A DNA stretch of 64,000 nt from Pocillopora verrucosa (taxonomy: Eukaryota; Cnidaria; Anthozoa; Scleractinia; Pocilloporidae). Positions 10,271 to 23,204 of the stretch are shown here, in pieces (the stretch's first letter is position 1; each line of letters opens with the position of its first letter). Under the pieces are notes generated by a model that made no database searches, had not been told where the DNA came from, and saw only the letters and a program-made list of their open reading frames with translations. Location of the stretch: NCBI RefSeq assembly GCF_036669915.1, contig NC_089317.1, positions 975,270 to 1,039,269 on the forward strand, written 5' to 3'. A program made the translations under genes and the position numbers.

Positions 10271-13200
10271 ATGAAGAAGCAAGGGAATGAAGGAAGGAAA
10301 GTGTTGAAACCAAGTCCCAATGAAGAGGTTTGTTAAAATTAGCGTTAGTCAGTAGTAACGACCAAATACTTCTGTATAGATATAGCTTCCATATGCGTCT
10401 GGTAGTTTGATTGTAGACAGAATGTTTAATATCAAATAAACGGAATTTAAATTTTCAGGCGAATATACTCCAAGATGAGAAAGTCAAAAGGAAGAAGCAA
10501 CGCTTAAAACAGGTACGAGAGTAAGATTGATACTAGTATCAATTTTAGTTGACTTTTTTTTCTTCTAAGTATTCTTTGCTTGACGTTTCACCCTTTAACC
10601 CTCAAGAGTGATTCGCATCTAATTTCTCCCAACAATATCACCGCTGAGACACACGTTCAGGTCATGAGAATAAAGAAAATGATCACTTACTAAAGAAGTT
10701 CTTGATTGTTAAACAAATTCTCCTCGTCAGCAACTTAGGAATCGTGTAGAGAACAGTATGGAGAATATGCATACTGATGTTAGGGAGTAAAGGGTTAAAA
10801 CTTTGAGAAAATTTTTTGAATTTGATCAATTAAGAGGACACTACCTCATTAAAGCTTTAACTCCCGAGATCTGATTATTAATTCTCCTCTCTAGCTGCTG
10901 TGTTTTCCTTATAAATGACGAGAATTTAGTTTTTGATCAAGATAACTTCTATCTGATAAGTTTGAGTATTCTTACTACCTGTTTGCCGGATAGCATAAGG
11001 ATATTAGAGAGAAGTTATATTTTAATCTCTTCAGTGAGTTAAGGGTTTAAGTCAACCACTTCTGCTTACTTATGAATGTCAATAACTAATTACAGTTTAC
11101 AAATATATAATCACAGTTGTAAATATTTGTTTGGGTTAAAAATTAAATTTGACATGACTAAATGACTTGATATAACTCCTCAAAAAAAGTCGCAGGACCA
11201 GTAATTCCTTAATTGCAGATTTTAAAAAATTATTTTATATACTAAAAGTGACTTCATCAGGGTTGAAATATGACAATCTGTAAAATATTTTGCTTTTGAG
11301 TAGGGTAGGGTCAGGGATTGGGGATCCACAGTAGTAACATACCCTTAAATTCTGTCTCCCTTCCCCCTCCCTCTCCCCCATAGACACTGAATTGATCTTA
11401 CTTGCTGAATGCCTAGATCAGAGAACAAGAGAAAGCATTTTCTCGTAAAGTGCTAAAGGATGCCAGAAAAAGAAAAAATATTGGGCTGAAACAACTGACC
11501 TCTCATCTGAAGGTATGTTACAGAACTTGTGATAGCATTACACAGAACCTTTTCTTAATAAAATGATGAGCTTGTTACGTTGATATTGACAACTATGTCA
11601 TATTGAGGTTAACCGTGTAACTCTCAAGAATGATGGGCTTGTAGTTTCTCCTTACAGTATCACCCTTGAGTCAAATGTATAGGACAGAAGAATAAAGGAA
11701 ACAATCACCAATTTAAGAACCTCCTGATTGTTAGACAAATTCTCCCTCTCTATACCATAGGAAAAGTTGACAGAACAGATTGGAGAATTTAAATACTAAT
11801 CTCAGGGTGTAAAGAGCTGAGCCTTTTTTTGGTATTTTAGCGATGTAATTTTACAAATAAGGCAATTGAACTGCTCAAAATCCTTCAATAATTTTTTTAC
11901 CATTCACTGAATTAAGGACCAATGGGAGATTGCACAAGAAAAGCGGAAATCAGATTTGGAGAAAAAATATCAAGAAAATGTGGCAGAGTTTGGATTGGGA
12001 CACAGGACTGCTTCTGAGGTACTTTATAGAAAACAATTCAATTTACAGATTGATTTTTTTCCACATCACTGATAATGATGATGTTTTTAATGAAGAAATT
12101 GAGATGATTTAATTTGCTTCTTTTTTTTAAGGATCAAACAAACTATTCTAAACCAGATATGACTGTGGAGGAAAGACAGAGGTACTCTTAGTGTTTGTTG
12201 TCAGAAGCTCATTGATAAGTTTTTTTCAGGGAGACTACATGGCTAGGAAATAGCATAAAGGACTCTGAATGAAGGGGACTGGTTTCAAGGCCTCACTGGG
12301 TCTTTGTATTGAATTCATCTGCAAATGCTTCACTCTCACCATGTCTCTCTCGACTCAGGAGTATATGGTAGTATGGAAGCTTGATGGATGCTGAAGGGTG
12401 GTCTGCTGTGGACCAGCAACCCACCCAAGAGGGGGGGGGAGGGCAGTTGTGGCCCTCTTGACTTCTTACACTTACCTCTTAAACTCTGACCCATGAGTGA
12501 CTAAGAGAGATTTTCTCCTCACAATATCATTACAGTATCAAGCAGATAAGTGAAGAGAATATAGAAATATATCAGTTAGGAGATTATAAGTCAACTGAAT
12601 ATCAAATTCTCAGCACTAACATGAAAGGAATTGTATAGCACACTATAAAGAGAATTACTGGTGGGATCTTTGGGTCACTTTCTTTATAAGAGAGACTTGC
12701 ATGAATTCTATGTACTAAATTCTCTATACAAAGAACGTTTCTTCTAAATAATGTATCACTGAATGTCTATTCTTTTTATGAGAGGTCTCTAACTTCATCC
12801 AGCCTGATCTAATTTTATTTTGCAATAATTTTATATTTCAGGGCATCAGAGAGGTACAAGAAAGCACTAGAACAGGTGAAGGGTGTAATAGACCAGAGTG
12901 CGGCATCTCTTCTTTGGTGGTTTTAAATAATTCTTAACAGTAATAATTGTTTTAATTGTTTTTCGAGACTTGTTTAAAATCAGTAAGGAGGAGGGTAATG
13001 GGTGGATAAAGACCACAGATTTGACAAACAGGCTCTGGTCGTTCAAAGATTGGATAACACTATTTACTGGATAAATCTCTATCTGGTGGATAATGCAGTA
13101 CGTTTTGCTATCTCTTATCTGCTGGATAGCGATTTATCCATTGGATAGAGTTGTCCACCCTTTATACAACTGGTCTCGGGATCACAGATTTTCATGCCCT

Positions 13201-16200
13201 TTATAAAGGGGAGGGGGGGGGGTCGTGAATAAAATAAAAGAAAATGAGGGAGGGGTAATTGTCTTTAAGCCACTGTGATCAACAGGAGATTTTTATATGT
13301 TACATTAGCCCTTTAAATCACATGAGTGACCAATTCAAAATTTCTCCCCATAATATCAATACAATATCAAGCAGACATGTGATGGGAATAAAAAAAATAT
13401 ATCAGTCATGGGATTATTAGTTGATCCAAGACCAAATTCTCTGAAATAATAGGTGATCAGGGGGAAAGTATGGCAGACATTAAAGAGATGTACTAAACAA
13501 TGAGATGTTGGAAGTTAAAACAGTTAAAATAAGAGCCAATAATTTTGAATCTTTTGTCCTCTCCTTTCCAATGAGAAGATCACTTGTATATTCTTTGCAT
13601 TTTCCAGATCAATTTTTTAACTTATTTTTCTAAGTAAATGAAATGTTAATCATCTGACTGGTTTTCATGAATTGAAAAGCTAAAAATATAATCAGTAAAA
13701 GTCTTTTGTGATAGTGTAGTCTGATCATCTGGGTGAGTGTAGTCCTGAGAAGGACTGTTGTCATAGTGATGACTGACATTGTGACCACCTGAGCGGAAGT
13801 CATCATCAGAGTGATGATGATGACTCTGACGACTCCTCCTCAGGTTGTCAAAAGGTCAGTCACCACTACTGACAACAGTCCTTCTGAGGACTACTCTCAC
13901 CTGGAAAATCAGGTGATAATATCGCATGTGATGTCACAGTGAAAGTCATTATGTACTATTAATGGTCCTTAGTGAAAATTAACGACATGTGATTCCTACC
14001 TGCATGTGGCAATCAACATTCCAATGAAGAGTAATGATATCCTTAATTTTTAGCTCATGTATGAAAGGGACAAGATGACTCAGCCAGAGAGAGAACGCTT
14101 GGAAGGGAGGTAATAATCTACCTGTGATTTGCAATATATGTGTTTTGAACAAGGCTTTTGATTCTTGTAATTATTACTTTGATCCATATTTAATTTAACC
14201 CCCTCTGATGTTCCCAAACATTTTTCTACTATAAAATTTTTTTTAAGCTTCTTTCTCTCTCCCCCTTTCCCTCCCTCCCTCCCTTCCCCTCTTCCTGTCC
14301 ATCCTCCTCTCCCTCCCCCTCCCTCTCCCTCTCCCTCCTCCTCTCCTATGTGTTATCCCACAGGGTGTATTTTAATTGATGAAAGAAACTTTTCATGGTG
14401 TCATATTGTTTGGTCACTTAAATTATTGTCAGTTATAAAAATTTTATTTTCTTTCTCCTTCTAGGAAGCTAGCCTTGGAGATTGAACGTCAGCGAGCAGC
14501 AAGGATTGCGTCTTTACCTCCAGTAGTTGATCCCATTAAGGTACAGGAACCTTTGTGTACCAAAGACCTTGAAATTCACTCAAATTTTTGATTAGTGTGA
14601 GTCACCGGTAATTTGTCTTGAGTTCTGGATCAAAGCTAAAATTATGGAGTAAGCACTCAATTAAAATAAAATGAACCAACTTATTATCAAGTAATCTAAT
14701 GATTGCTGAGGGAGTGTGAATTTTTCAGAATACAAATTAAAACTATTCAAGCAGCTTGTATTAAGTTTTCAGTCATGAAAATAAAAGCCTTAAATCATTA
14801 TCAGTATATATTTTTGTACATGGGTCCACAATAATATCATTCTATTAAGCAGCTAATTAAAAGATAAATGTCTGTCTGAGATGAAAACTTAAAAATATGT
14901 TGTCTCATGGCTGTTGAAGAACTTAAATTATTGATAATAAAGAAATTACTTTTAAAATTAAGAAGTTCCACTATACATTTTTTTCAGGACTTAAGTCAGG
15001 AGAAAGGTGCAGGAGAAAGTTTGTTTGTTTGTGGTTCTCAATATTTCATCCATTCTTTTCAAATTTGTATATTCATGGTTTTTATTTGACAATGTTTTTC
15101 TCAAACTTGTTATTTACCAAGACCTACCACATTCTAACAAGAAGAAACTTGACAACTTTGGTACATCACGTTTTCACTTGAAACCTGCTGTTCATGTAGA
15201 GCGAGATCTGGATCTAAGTCAGGTAAACATTGTCATGATTAACAACAATTTATTTTTTCAAGAGGCAAGCGTGAGGTGAGTGCAAAAAGTGAGTCATGGG
15301 TGAAGGAAGAAGGGTAAAAAAATTATTTTGCACTCCTCATATGGCTTGCACTTGCTACTGTGCGCCTGAAAAATGCAAAAAAAATAGGCCTGTTCTGTAG
15401 GATACCATTTTTCGAAGTTGAGGAGGCAGAGCAATCTGCCTTTGAATAATTCTCGTACCAATGGGATTTCTCATCACTTTAAGTAATTAATTATATTCTA
15501 AAGGGGAAAACTTTACTCTACTGAATCAGATTGCTTTAACATCTAAATGTTTTACTCCCTCAGGAAGATGCTAGAGAAGCTGCAAAAGATGAAGAAGAAA
15601 GAATTCAAACAATCATAGAGGTTTTTATTCCAGTGTTTAAATTTTCATCTACTGAGAGTCAAACAAAAATCACTGTGACATTGAAATCTTCCCCAAAAAA
15701 TTGGGAGTGTTTTTCATAATGCTTCATTCTGTGTCTTGTTTTCTTTTGCGGTAGGAGGTTCAACGAGGTAAAGCTGAACAAAATGAGAAGGCCAGACTAA
15801 GACACAAACATGCTTTGGCTCAGCTACAGTTGGAAGAAGTGAGAACTTACTTAAAACACTTTTTGCTTTTGAGAATTGTTACCAGGAGACATCTCTATTC
15901 ATTCACTGAGACTCAGACTTTGGTCCCAACCAAACAAGCACTCTTACAACCTTTGCAGAGTGCACCAAAATATTCATTGGATGGTCCAAGTGACTAACCA
16001 AGCACATCTTTGTGATGACTTGTCTATGGAACACATACAGTTTTGCCACAATTGGCAGTAATGTTGCTATCTGATTGGACAATTTGCTATTGTCAAACAG
16101 AGTGCAGACAACGCTGCTCATGCCAACTTGTCACACAATGGTTATACACTAAAAGAATCGTTTTAATAGATGTTGATATTGTCAGTGGTAAAAAACAAAT

Positions 16201-19200
16201 TGACAGTGATTTAACATGGTCTGTATTCATATCAACAACAATATTCGTCATCACAGTGGTCAAAATTTGTTGCAGACTCATGAGGAACAGTAACAAATTA
16301 TTTTTGTAGATAAGAGTACAGACCACACTTGACCACTGTTGATTTGTTGAGATCATTTACTGATCACCAAACAGCAACATTGCAGAATTTATTGATTTGT
16401 TTGCATTACTGGTATGTGTTTTGGTAGGACCATGAAAGGTTGATGAAAGAACTGGAGAGTTTGGAGAGACATGATCGCCAGCGAAGGCAAGAAGCTGTGG
16501 CTCGGATCCCTGTAAGTGTTCCTGATCAAATATTATGATATTGTTGTAAACTTCCTGAATTTTCTTTAACACTCTAATGAGTGACCAAGACAGATTTTCT
16601 CCTTACAATATCAATACCACATCAGGCAGGCAGGTAATGAGAATAAAGGAAAATATAAATTAGGGGATTATTATTGATCCAATACCAAATTCTCCAAACT
16701 AGCATCTTAAGAATTGTATAGCAGACAGTAAGGAGAATTGCAATGGAATCTTGGGAGTGAAAGGGTTTAAAACCAAGTTTTCTGAAACAAAAGTCAGAAC
16801 ACTTATGGTCACTGGTTGAACTACATTTCACATAGCCGGGTATGCTTTGCAAGCAGTGCATGGTTTGCCTTCATGCTACTCCACAAAGGAGAAGTTTCTT
16901 TGGATGACAAATTTGTATCCCTGTAGGTGCGCATATTTCAACCTCCACATAAAAGGTTGGAGGATGCAGAGGATCGCCAAAGAGACTTAGAGCAAGCATT
17001 TGAAGACATGTACATGATGCACACAGGTTGGAGTCATTGATTTCAACATTAATTTTTTTTGTGTTTGAGTGTGTGAAAGTTTCTGGGTGCTTTTTGTTCT
17101 GCAGAGTATTTACATTGTGATTTTGATGCTTCCTAGGTTACACAGGTGATCTGACTGTTGCACTGGAACCTCCTGAGCATCTAAGACCCTCATCAGTAGA
17201 TAGCCTTCTATCTGGTGAGTGTTACTGAGAATGGTTTGATTACAGGTGGTCGGAGTAATTGTTACTGTTGTTCATGAAGTCTGATTGTGCGCTTGAGATT
17301 GGTTCTCAGAAAGACTTTTTTTGGTAAGTGACTGATATTTTGACAACTTGGGCAGATTTTATCTTCGGATTCAAGCAAGGAGTTGCTTGTCAGTTGGGTG
17401 TTTGTTGCTGTAATGTCCTGGATAGACAAACAAACTAGATAGAATCACTTAACCTCACTGACAGATCAAAACTGACTAATCATGAGTAGCATGATGTCCT
17501 AGAATCTAACAGCCAAGGACATCATTACAAAACTAACCAATCAACTCCTGACTTGAATCTAATGAGGACTCTCAGGTGGGTTGTCAAAATTTCAGTCACT
17601 GCTACAGAAAATAATTCATTTTGTCACCTGGTAAGCTCAGGTTGTAGACCGCCAGAGTGTTGCATGGGAGATGAAGGGTTCAAGCCTCAGACTGGACCAA
17701 CACTTAGGGTCTTGAAATAACTGAGAAGAATGTGCCTCCTCTGCTATGACTAATACAAATGGTCAGATGTTCTAGTCTTCTCATATAAGGATGATAATTC
17801 ATAGGCCCTATCTCCTGCATATTCAAACTTGTAAACTGCTTAATTTAGTCTAGCTAAAGAGCATCATAGCACAGTATTATAGATAATGCACTTTATAAAT
17901 GCCTTATCACAATCATCTCAAGACCATCTCATTCTGATGATCAGACAACAAGACCAAGTGAGTTTCCCTTTCATATCTAAATTGTAAAAGAATTGAAAAC
18001 AGTGTTCATGTTTTTGCAGAGAGTGATCAAGGATCTGCTGAACCAGTAGGAGCCAAAAAGGTGTGATTAATGAAAATCAATGAAAAGCTATGATGTTTAA
18101 TCTTAGTTTTAGCTCATCATTTGTAACAGAGACCAGGTCTCATATCTAAGACCATGTCTCTGCTACTTTTCTTGATGAGGTGTTACTTATTCCAAGATGC
18201 TTGTTTTTTTTTTCTTCCCCAGAAAGTATTCTATGAAAAATTTTCCTCCATATAATTAGAGCATTGTAAGAAATAATGAGAGGTGTGTCTCAATAGTGAG
18301 ATTTACAGTAGCCTAATGCTCAGTGAACTGGACTTCAGTTGAGGGGTCTGGGTTTGAGACCTGGCTGGATCATGTGAGTAAGACACTTTACTCTCCCCAT
18401 GCCTCTCTTAACACAGGGGTGTAAATGGGTACTGGCAATTTGTCAAAGAAGCCTGATGAAATGCTGGGGGGTAACCTTGCAATGGACTGACATCTCATCC
18501 AGTGCATGTTCCAACAAGTTTCATGTTTTTCATTGCCATTGTAATTCTTTAAAAATTCTAATTTAACTTTGTACACATTAGCCTTCAACCCCTCTGCTGA
18601 AATTTCAAATAATCTCACTCAGAGTGGGTATATAATATCCTGTTCCACCTTACCTAAGGGCCATTCAGCCAAAATCCTACATGGTCACTTCTACAGTTCT
18701 TTAATTAAGTTGTGTACCTTGTTGTTCGTCTCCCAAGTAATCAATAGCAAACATTCATATGCTCACCAACTGTTCCAACAGCCAACACAACCCCCTGATG
18801 CAGTTGTTCCTGATGAGAGCTCAGGAGGAGCAGAACATGGTGGTGAGCCTGAAGCTGGGCCTAAAATTGCACCCCCAGGTTATGGTGCCCCAAAGGGGCC
18901 TTCTGAAGGTGTACCCCCTACAGATCCATTGGGACGACTTTTAAAAAGGATTGAGAGGCAGCGTGACCAGTGGAAGGAAAGGCAGCTTCCAGAAGGAAGG
19001 CAACCTCCTGGTGCCGGAGAAACAGGTTGGAATAATGTGGACTAAATTAAATTTTATAAATGCATTTTGTAAGGTTGAACGTTGTTGTGGCAGCTACTAC
19101 AAGTGCATTTTTTGTAAAGAGATGGCAGGATAAGAAGTCAAGATTTGGTTGTAATGAGTTGAAATTTTCCTTCTTTTATTAGTTAGCATGATCTGTGATT

Positions 19201-22200
19201 TATGTCATGTTTGATAGGGCTGTTGTAATTTACTGAATGAGATACTAAAAACCATTTTTGTCAGCAATTAATGCCTTTTTGATTTCTACTCTGTATATAT
19301 ACCACTAGGAATTCCTCATTCAGTTACCTCAACAATGCTGCCCCAAAGAACCCAGGAATTCAGGTATGATTGCCGAATCAAAGATTGAAATGCTTTGAAA
19401 ATAGAGTTGATTATGAACCATATTCTCCTAAGGCATCATGAAACAGAAAACATGCCAGAATCATTTGGGAGAATTTGGATCCTTTACCTGAGGTTTAGAG
19501 ATGTGGGAGCTGACATGCAATCAGTGTTCCCTTAATTGGTGTTAATTGTGGAAGTCATCAATGGGCAAACCGTTTCTTTTTAATTAATGAATTCTGTTGT
19601 GAATTTTACTGTGATAAAAAGTCTAGTCTACTTTGTAGATATTATTCAAGTTTGTCACCCAATGTATTGCGTGACAAAGCCAAAAAATGGCTCAGAAGAC
19701 CAAAAAATGCCTAACTACTGGGTCTCTAATCTGAGATGAATATTTTTACGCAGGATCCCAGACACCATACCATTTCCTGCTGCCCCAGAACAAATCGCCG
19801 AAGCTGAATTTTCAGGAGGAGAGGAAGAGGAAGCAGAACCTGGAAGGACTGATGCAACTGAAATGGAAACACGGCAGCCAATGCCAGGGATGGAGCATGA
19901 AATAGACAGAGTCAACCCACCAGCAAGTGGTGCACGGACATTGCTCCATCCATTGGAAGCTGCACAACGATCTCGCACCACCACCCCTATGGTAAGAGGG
20001 GTATGAATCCTTTAGAAAGGGGAGGCTCAGAGGGCTCATTGTGGTTTTGTAGTTAAGCCCTAACATAGAAGAAATTAATTTTCAACATCAAAGCCTGACT
20101 GGAGCTGGTAACCTGTGGTTTGTTAACAATTTTTTGCAGTTAGCACCAGGTGGTTTCATTATAAAAAGGACTGCATCTTGTGTTACACTTGAGTAACAGC
20201 TCTTTGTTTCTCTCATTTTATTTTAGCCAACAGCACAACTCAGCCAACAAGAAGCTCTTCTAGAGCAACAGAAACTCAAACTACAACTGCAACAGCAAAA
20301 TCTTCTTCAGCAGCAACTAGAGCAACAACTGCAAGCCTACCAGAGGCAACTTGCTGATATTTATGGACATGTGGATATGCCCGAAGGTCTATCAGTGCCT
20401 GAAGGTCTATCAGTGCCTGAAGGTCTATCAGTACCTGAAGGTCTATCAGTGCCTGAAGGTCTATCAGTGCCTGATCAAAGGCTCTCTCCAGAAGTACCAT
20501 TCACTCATAGCCCCCCTTATGACAATGACCCATTTCTGACAAACAGTGTAAGTCTATTACTTGAAGCCTATTACATTTAGCCTTGACCAACTCTGGAAAG
20601 GGAGTCTGACCTGTAATTGCAAAAGTAAGACGTTTGGTGAAGCTTTCAATTGTCTTCTTTCATTTCAGGGAGCAGTGGACACAGGAGGCAGGTCATTCCA
20701 TGTCCAAACCCCACACAATTCAGTACCTCAAACAGAAGAGCCCAAAAGTCCTTCAACAGATGGCTCTCCATTGCTTTCTGATGCCCTCGAGTCCTCAACA
20801 CTAGAGAGTATCACCTCAGATGAATCTGGAATGTCCTCAGATTTCCAAAGAACATTACAAGCAGCACGCTTAACAGCGGAAAAGGCTGCCCAGTTTCGGA
20901 CGACAGAAAGGGAGATTTTACAGGAGCATGACAAGGCACAATTGGATGACTTCCCCTCCGATAGAGGTCAAATGTATTTAAGAAAGGACACAATGTCTGG
21001 TAGAGCATCAAGCCTTCAATCTGAGGAGCTTGTTAATGTTTCAACTCCGTCAACTCTTTCACTTAGTGTGACGTTATCTTCTGATCTAAGTGTGACAGCT
21101 GCTGTGTCACAGACCTCCCACTCTGGTCAACCCTTTCTTGACACAAGGCGTGTATTTCCACCCACCTCCCAAGGTTGGTCACAATACTCTGATGTCAAGG
21201 ACGCTACAAGCATTGCTGCTGCCACATCATTGCTCAGTAATGTAAAGGCCTCACAAGGCATAGGTTTTTCTCAGCCATCATCAGCAAATGTACAGCAATT
21301 TTCTGTGTTGTCTTCAAGAACTGAGCCATCCAGTCACTTTTCAAGGGCTGTGACACCACCAGTTTTGAGCAGTGGGCTAGCAAAAAATTTCCCTGACACA
21401 ATTTCTGCTTTCCAACCAATCACTCGTTCTGGTTATTCTCCAGGGTATTTAGACTTCTACCAGCAAAAGATGGAAGAAGAACGACAGCTCTTCGAAGCTC
21501 AAAGAACTCGTGTTCAGCGTCACAGTGACTTGTATAAGAAAAGGACCCCAGGTGGTTTAGGTACTGAAATGTACCAGGCCAAAGGAAGTGCGAGCAACAG
21601 TGTGCCTTTTATAGGGCCCCTCCCAAAAACAAGCCCTTCACTATGGGAACAGCCTGTCAGGGCTCATACCAACTTGGGTAGGAACATAGAGGACACAAAC
21701 AAAGAGAATTTGGGTTTTGTAGCAAATTCTACAGCATTTCAGGGACAGGACAGACTACATGCTATTTCACAAAGGCTTGGTGCCTTTGAAAAATCACTGA
21801 CTACTGCACCTAATTCTACAGTTGTTACCTCATCCAGTTACACCCAGAAGCCTTTGTTCACAAGCGGAGACTGGAGTCATGGCTCTAGCACGGAGTATTT
21901 GTCCCTTCCACATGAATCTGAAGGTCCAAATGCTCGAGGCAGCATAGGCTCGACATTTTCCACCTTGTCTGAGCTCACAGAAATGATGACACGCTTGACA
22001 TCCACAAGTGATGAAGCTGAGAGCACATCATCCAAGGCTCAGGGAGCATCAGGTGCCCTAGAGGTACATTCTTTTGGTACCCATGGGAGACGAATTGGCC
22101 AAGTCCCAGAAAGAACTTCAATAAAGGGACCTGACTCATCAGTTGGCCTGACATCTTTCACTCCCTTAGAAAGGAACGTTAATTTAAGGGGCTTATCTGG

Positions 22201-23204
22201 GGAAGGGCCTTTAGCTTCAAGCGCTGTAAGCAATTTAGGAGCAAAAGGGCCTTTGAATGCAGCACTTACTCATGTTGCTTCTGAGAAAAGCACATCATCA
22301 TCAGGTACCGTGGAACACTCTCTGAGTTCACAAGGGTCACACCTGACCAGGGGCTCAGACGGGAAACAATGGTTTGTACTTTCTCGATCACATACTATGT
22401 CATCTGGAGGTGGAATGTTAGAGAAGGGTGGTGGCATCCCAGAGGAGGGTGGTGCTGATAATGTGTTCTCTGACGCTAATGAAGGAAAAAGTAAGTCTGT
22501 AATCTGTCCAGGAAGAATTTAAAATTTTAGAAAAAATGAAAAGTGTTGGGAACACTCTTACCTCAATTTTATCAATGACAAAGGTTGCGTTTGGTCTTTG
22601 CAGGCCTTCATCTAATGAAGTTGAAACATTTTATTTAGGGGTTCTCTTAATCACTCAGATGAAAGGCTAGCGCCTGAAATATCAGCTTTAGAAACTCTCT
22701 ACAATGGCCAATTTCCATTATCAATTACGTTGATAAAACCAAATCATCTTGTAATCCCTTGCCAACCCTGTGCCACAGTTTCTTTAAAAACTTACCCCTT
22801 TATTCAGTTTTCTCTAACCTTGAAGCAGATAACATTCAAATAGATATGACATAAAGTATTGTCTCCTTTTTGTAACAAGGTCACTTATTAGGCAGAACAG
22901 AGACTGGGTCAGAGGCATCAATTTCCTCAGGAAGTCTGTCCTCTGCCACGCTGCATTCTGGTACCACTGAGGAACTTAATGAAACATCACCCACAAACAG
23001 CGAGCCACAGGGACAAACACATTCAATGGTAGGCTTTCTTCACAGGGCTTTACTGTGGAAAGTGTTTTTCAGTCCAACAATGTGCTCTCTGTCTAACCAA
23101 TCAGAGCAAACTTCAAAGAAAAATTACTGATTTATCACATCTTGTCTCTTTATTTTCAGGTATTTTCTTCCTCCCCTGAGACTCATGGTGAATCCTCTCC
23201 ATAA
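10271..23204 (+). CDS. CEP295: Centrosomal protein of 295 kDa-like, 1320 aa, 23 exons
   Basis: Exons: 10271-10327, 10459-10512, 11417-11512, 11917-12018, 12132-12181, 12842-12875, 14054-14109, 14465-14540, 14988-15006, 15122-15222, 15564-15620, 15755-15838, 16428-16511, 16927-17026, 17137-17214, 18020-18060, 18782-19025, 19309-19363, 19754-19991, 20227-20547, 20669-22490, 22880-23028, 23160-23204. All phases close (3963 nt). CEP295/Ana1 acts in centriole-to-centrosome conversion. The N-terminus fits the family: MKKQGNEG..LSPNEE-like start, IREQEKAF, an Arg/Glu-rich helix, IERQRAARIASLPP, HERLMKELESLERHDRQRRQEAVARIP and LEQAFEDMYMMHT. Residues about 363-540 are Pro/Glu-rich, 543-580 is a Gln-rich coiled coil, then a five-fold EGLSVP repeat, then a long Ser/Thr-rich low-complexity region in one 1.8-kb exon. 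It is about half the human length, and no C-terminal ALMS motif is visible. AATAAA lies soon after the stop, near 23314. Confidence 0.88.
10595..10798 (+). mobile_element. Family B MITE-like element
   Basis: TTAACCCTCAAGAGTGATTC to GAGTAAAGGGTTAA with CTTGATTGTTAAACAAATTC inside; CEP295 intron 2. Confidence 0.85.
10857..11050 (+). mobile_element. Family C MITE-like element
   Basis: TTAACTCCCGAGATCTGATT to GAGTTAAGGGTTTAA with AACTTCTATCTGATAAGTTT inside; about 60 bases after a family B copy in the same intron. Confidence 0.8.
11609..11820 (+). mobile_element. Family B MITE-like element
   Basis: TTAACCGTGTAACTCTCAAG to GGTGTAAAGAGCTGA; contains CCTGATTGTTAGACAAATTC; CEP295 intron 3. Confidence 0.75.
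12255..12440 (+). mobile_element. SINE, family 1, diverged
   Basis: GGTTTCAAGGCCTCACTGGG (box-B-like), CACTCTCACCATGTCTCTCT, CAGGAGTATATGG and GATGGATGCTGAAGG keep the family 1 order; CEP295 intron 5. Confidence 0.5.
12479..12680 (+). mobile_element. Family A MITE-like element
   Basis: CTTAAACTCTGACCCATGAG start, CTCCTCACAATATCATTACA and TATAGCACACTATAAAGAGA inside; ends decayed; CEP295 intron 5. Confidence 0.75.
13041..13170. mobile_element. Hairpin element, GGATAACACTAT family
   Basis: GGATAACACTATTTACTGGA..GATAAATCTCTATC faces its own reverse complement (GATAGCGATTTATCC..GGATAGAGTTGTCC). A second copy lies at 62475-62590. Confidence 0.7.
13305..13525 (+). mobile_element. Family A MITE-like element
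   Basis: TTAGCCCTTTAAATCACATG to GAAGTTAAAACAGTTAAA; CEP295 intron 6. Confidence 0.75.
13731..13902. mobile_element. Foldback element with 33-bp arms
   Basis: 13731-13763 and 13870-13902 are reverse complements with about three differences (AGTCCT.AGAAGGACTGTTG). The interior is rich in GATGA/TCATC and GTGATGACTGAC-type palindromes. A diverged relative may lie around 17440-17600. Confidence 0.75.
14259..14346. repeat. Pyrimidine (CCCTCC/CTCTCC) tract
   Basis: About 85 bases of almost pure C and T in CEP295 intron 7, 120 bases before exon 8. Confidence 0.9.
16567..16770 (+). mobile_element. Family A MITE-like element
   Basis: TTAACACTCTAATGAGTGAC to GGGAGTGAAAGGGTTTAA; CEP295 intron 13. Confidence 0.85.
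17640..17840 (+). mobile_element. SINE-like repeat, family 2
   Basis: GGGTTCAAGCCTCAGACTGG resembles a tRNA-type B box; AGGGTCTTGAAATAACTGAG and GAATGTGCCTCCTCTGCTAT match the copy at 33825. CEP295 intron 15. Confidence 0.55.
18325..18510 (+). mobile_element. SINE, family 1
   Basis: GGTCTGGGTTTGAGACCTGG (box-B-like), CTCTCCCCATGCCTCTCTTA, GTGTAAATGGGTACTGGCAA, GAAATGCTGGGGGGTAACCT and TGGACTGACATC are the family 1 blocks; CEP295 intron 16. Confidence 0.75.
20380..20469 (+). repeat. 18-bp coding minisatellite in CEP295 exon 20 (5 units)
   Basis: Five units of CCTGAAGGTCTATCAGTG, nearly identical, keep the frame and encode five copies of PEGLSV. The near identity suggests recent expansion or ongoing homogenisation. 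Unit number is likely polymorphic. Confidence 0.95.
22640..22800 (+). mobile_element. Diverged relative of the 2797-3030 ribozyme-like foldback
   Basis: CAGATGAAAGGCTAGCGCC.GAAA, TTTAGAAACTC, CAATGGCCAATTT, ATCAATTACGTTGATAA and CACAGTTTCTTTAAAAACTT occur in the order seen in the first element. The core is degenerate and only one arm carries it. CEP295 intron 21. Confidence 0.6.
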
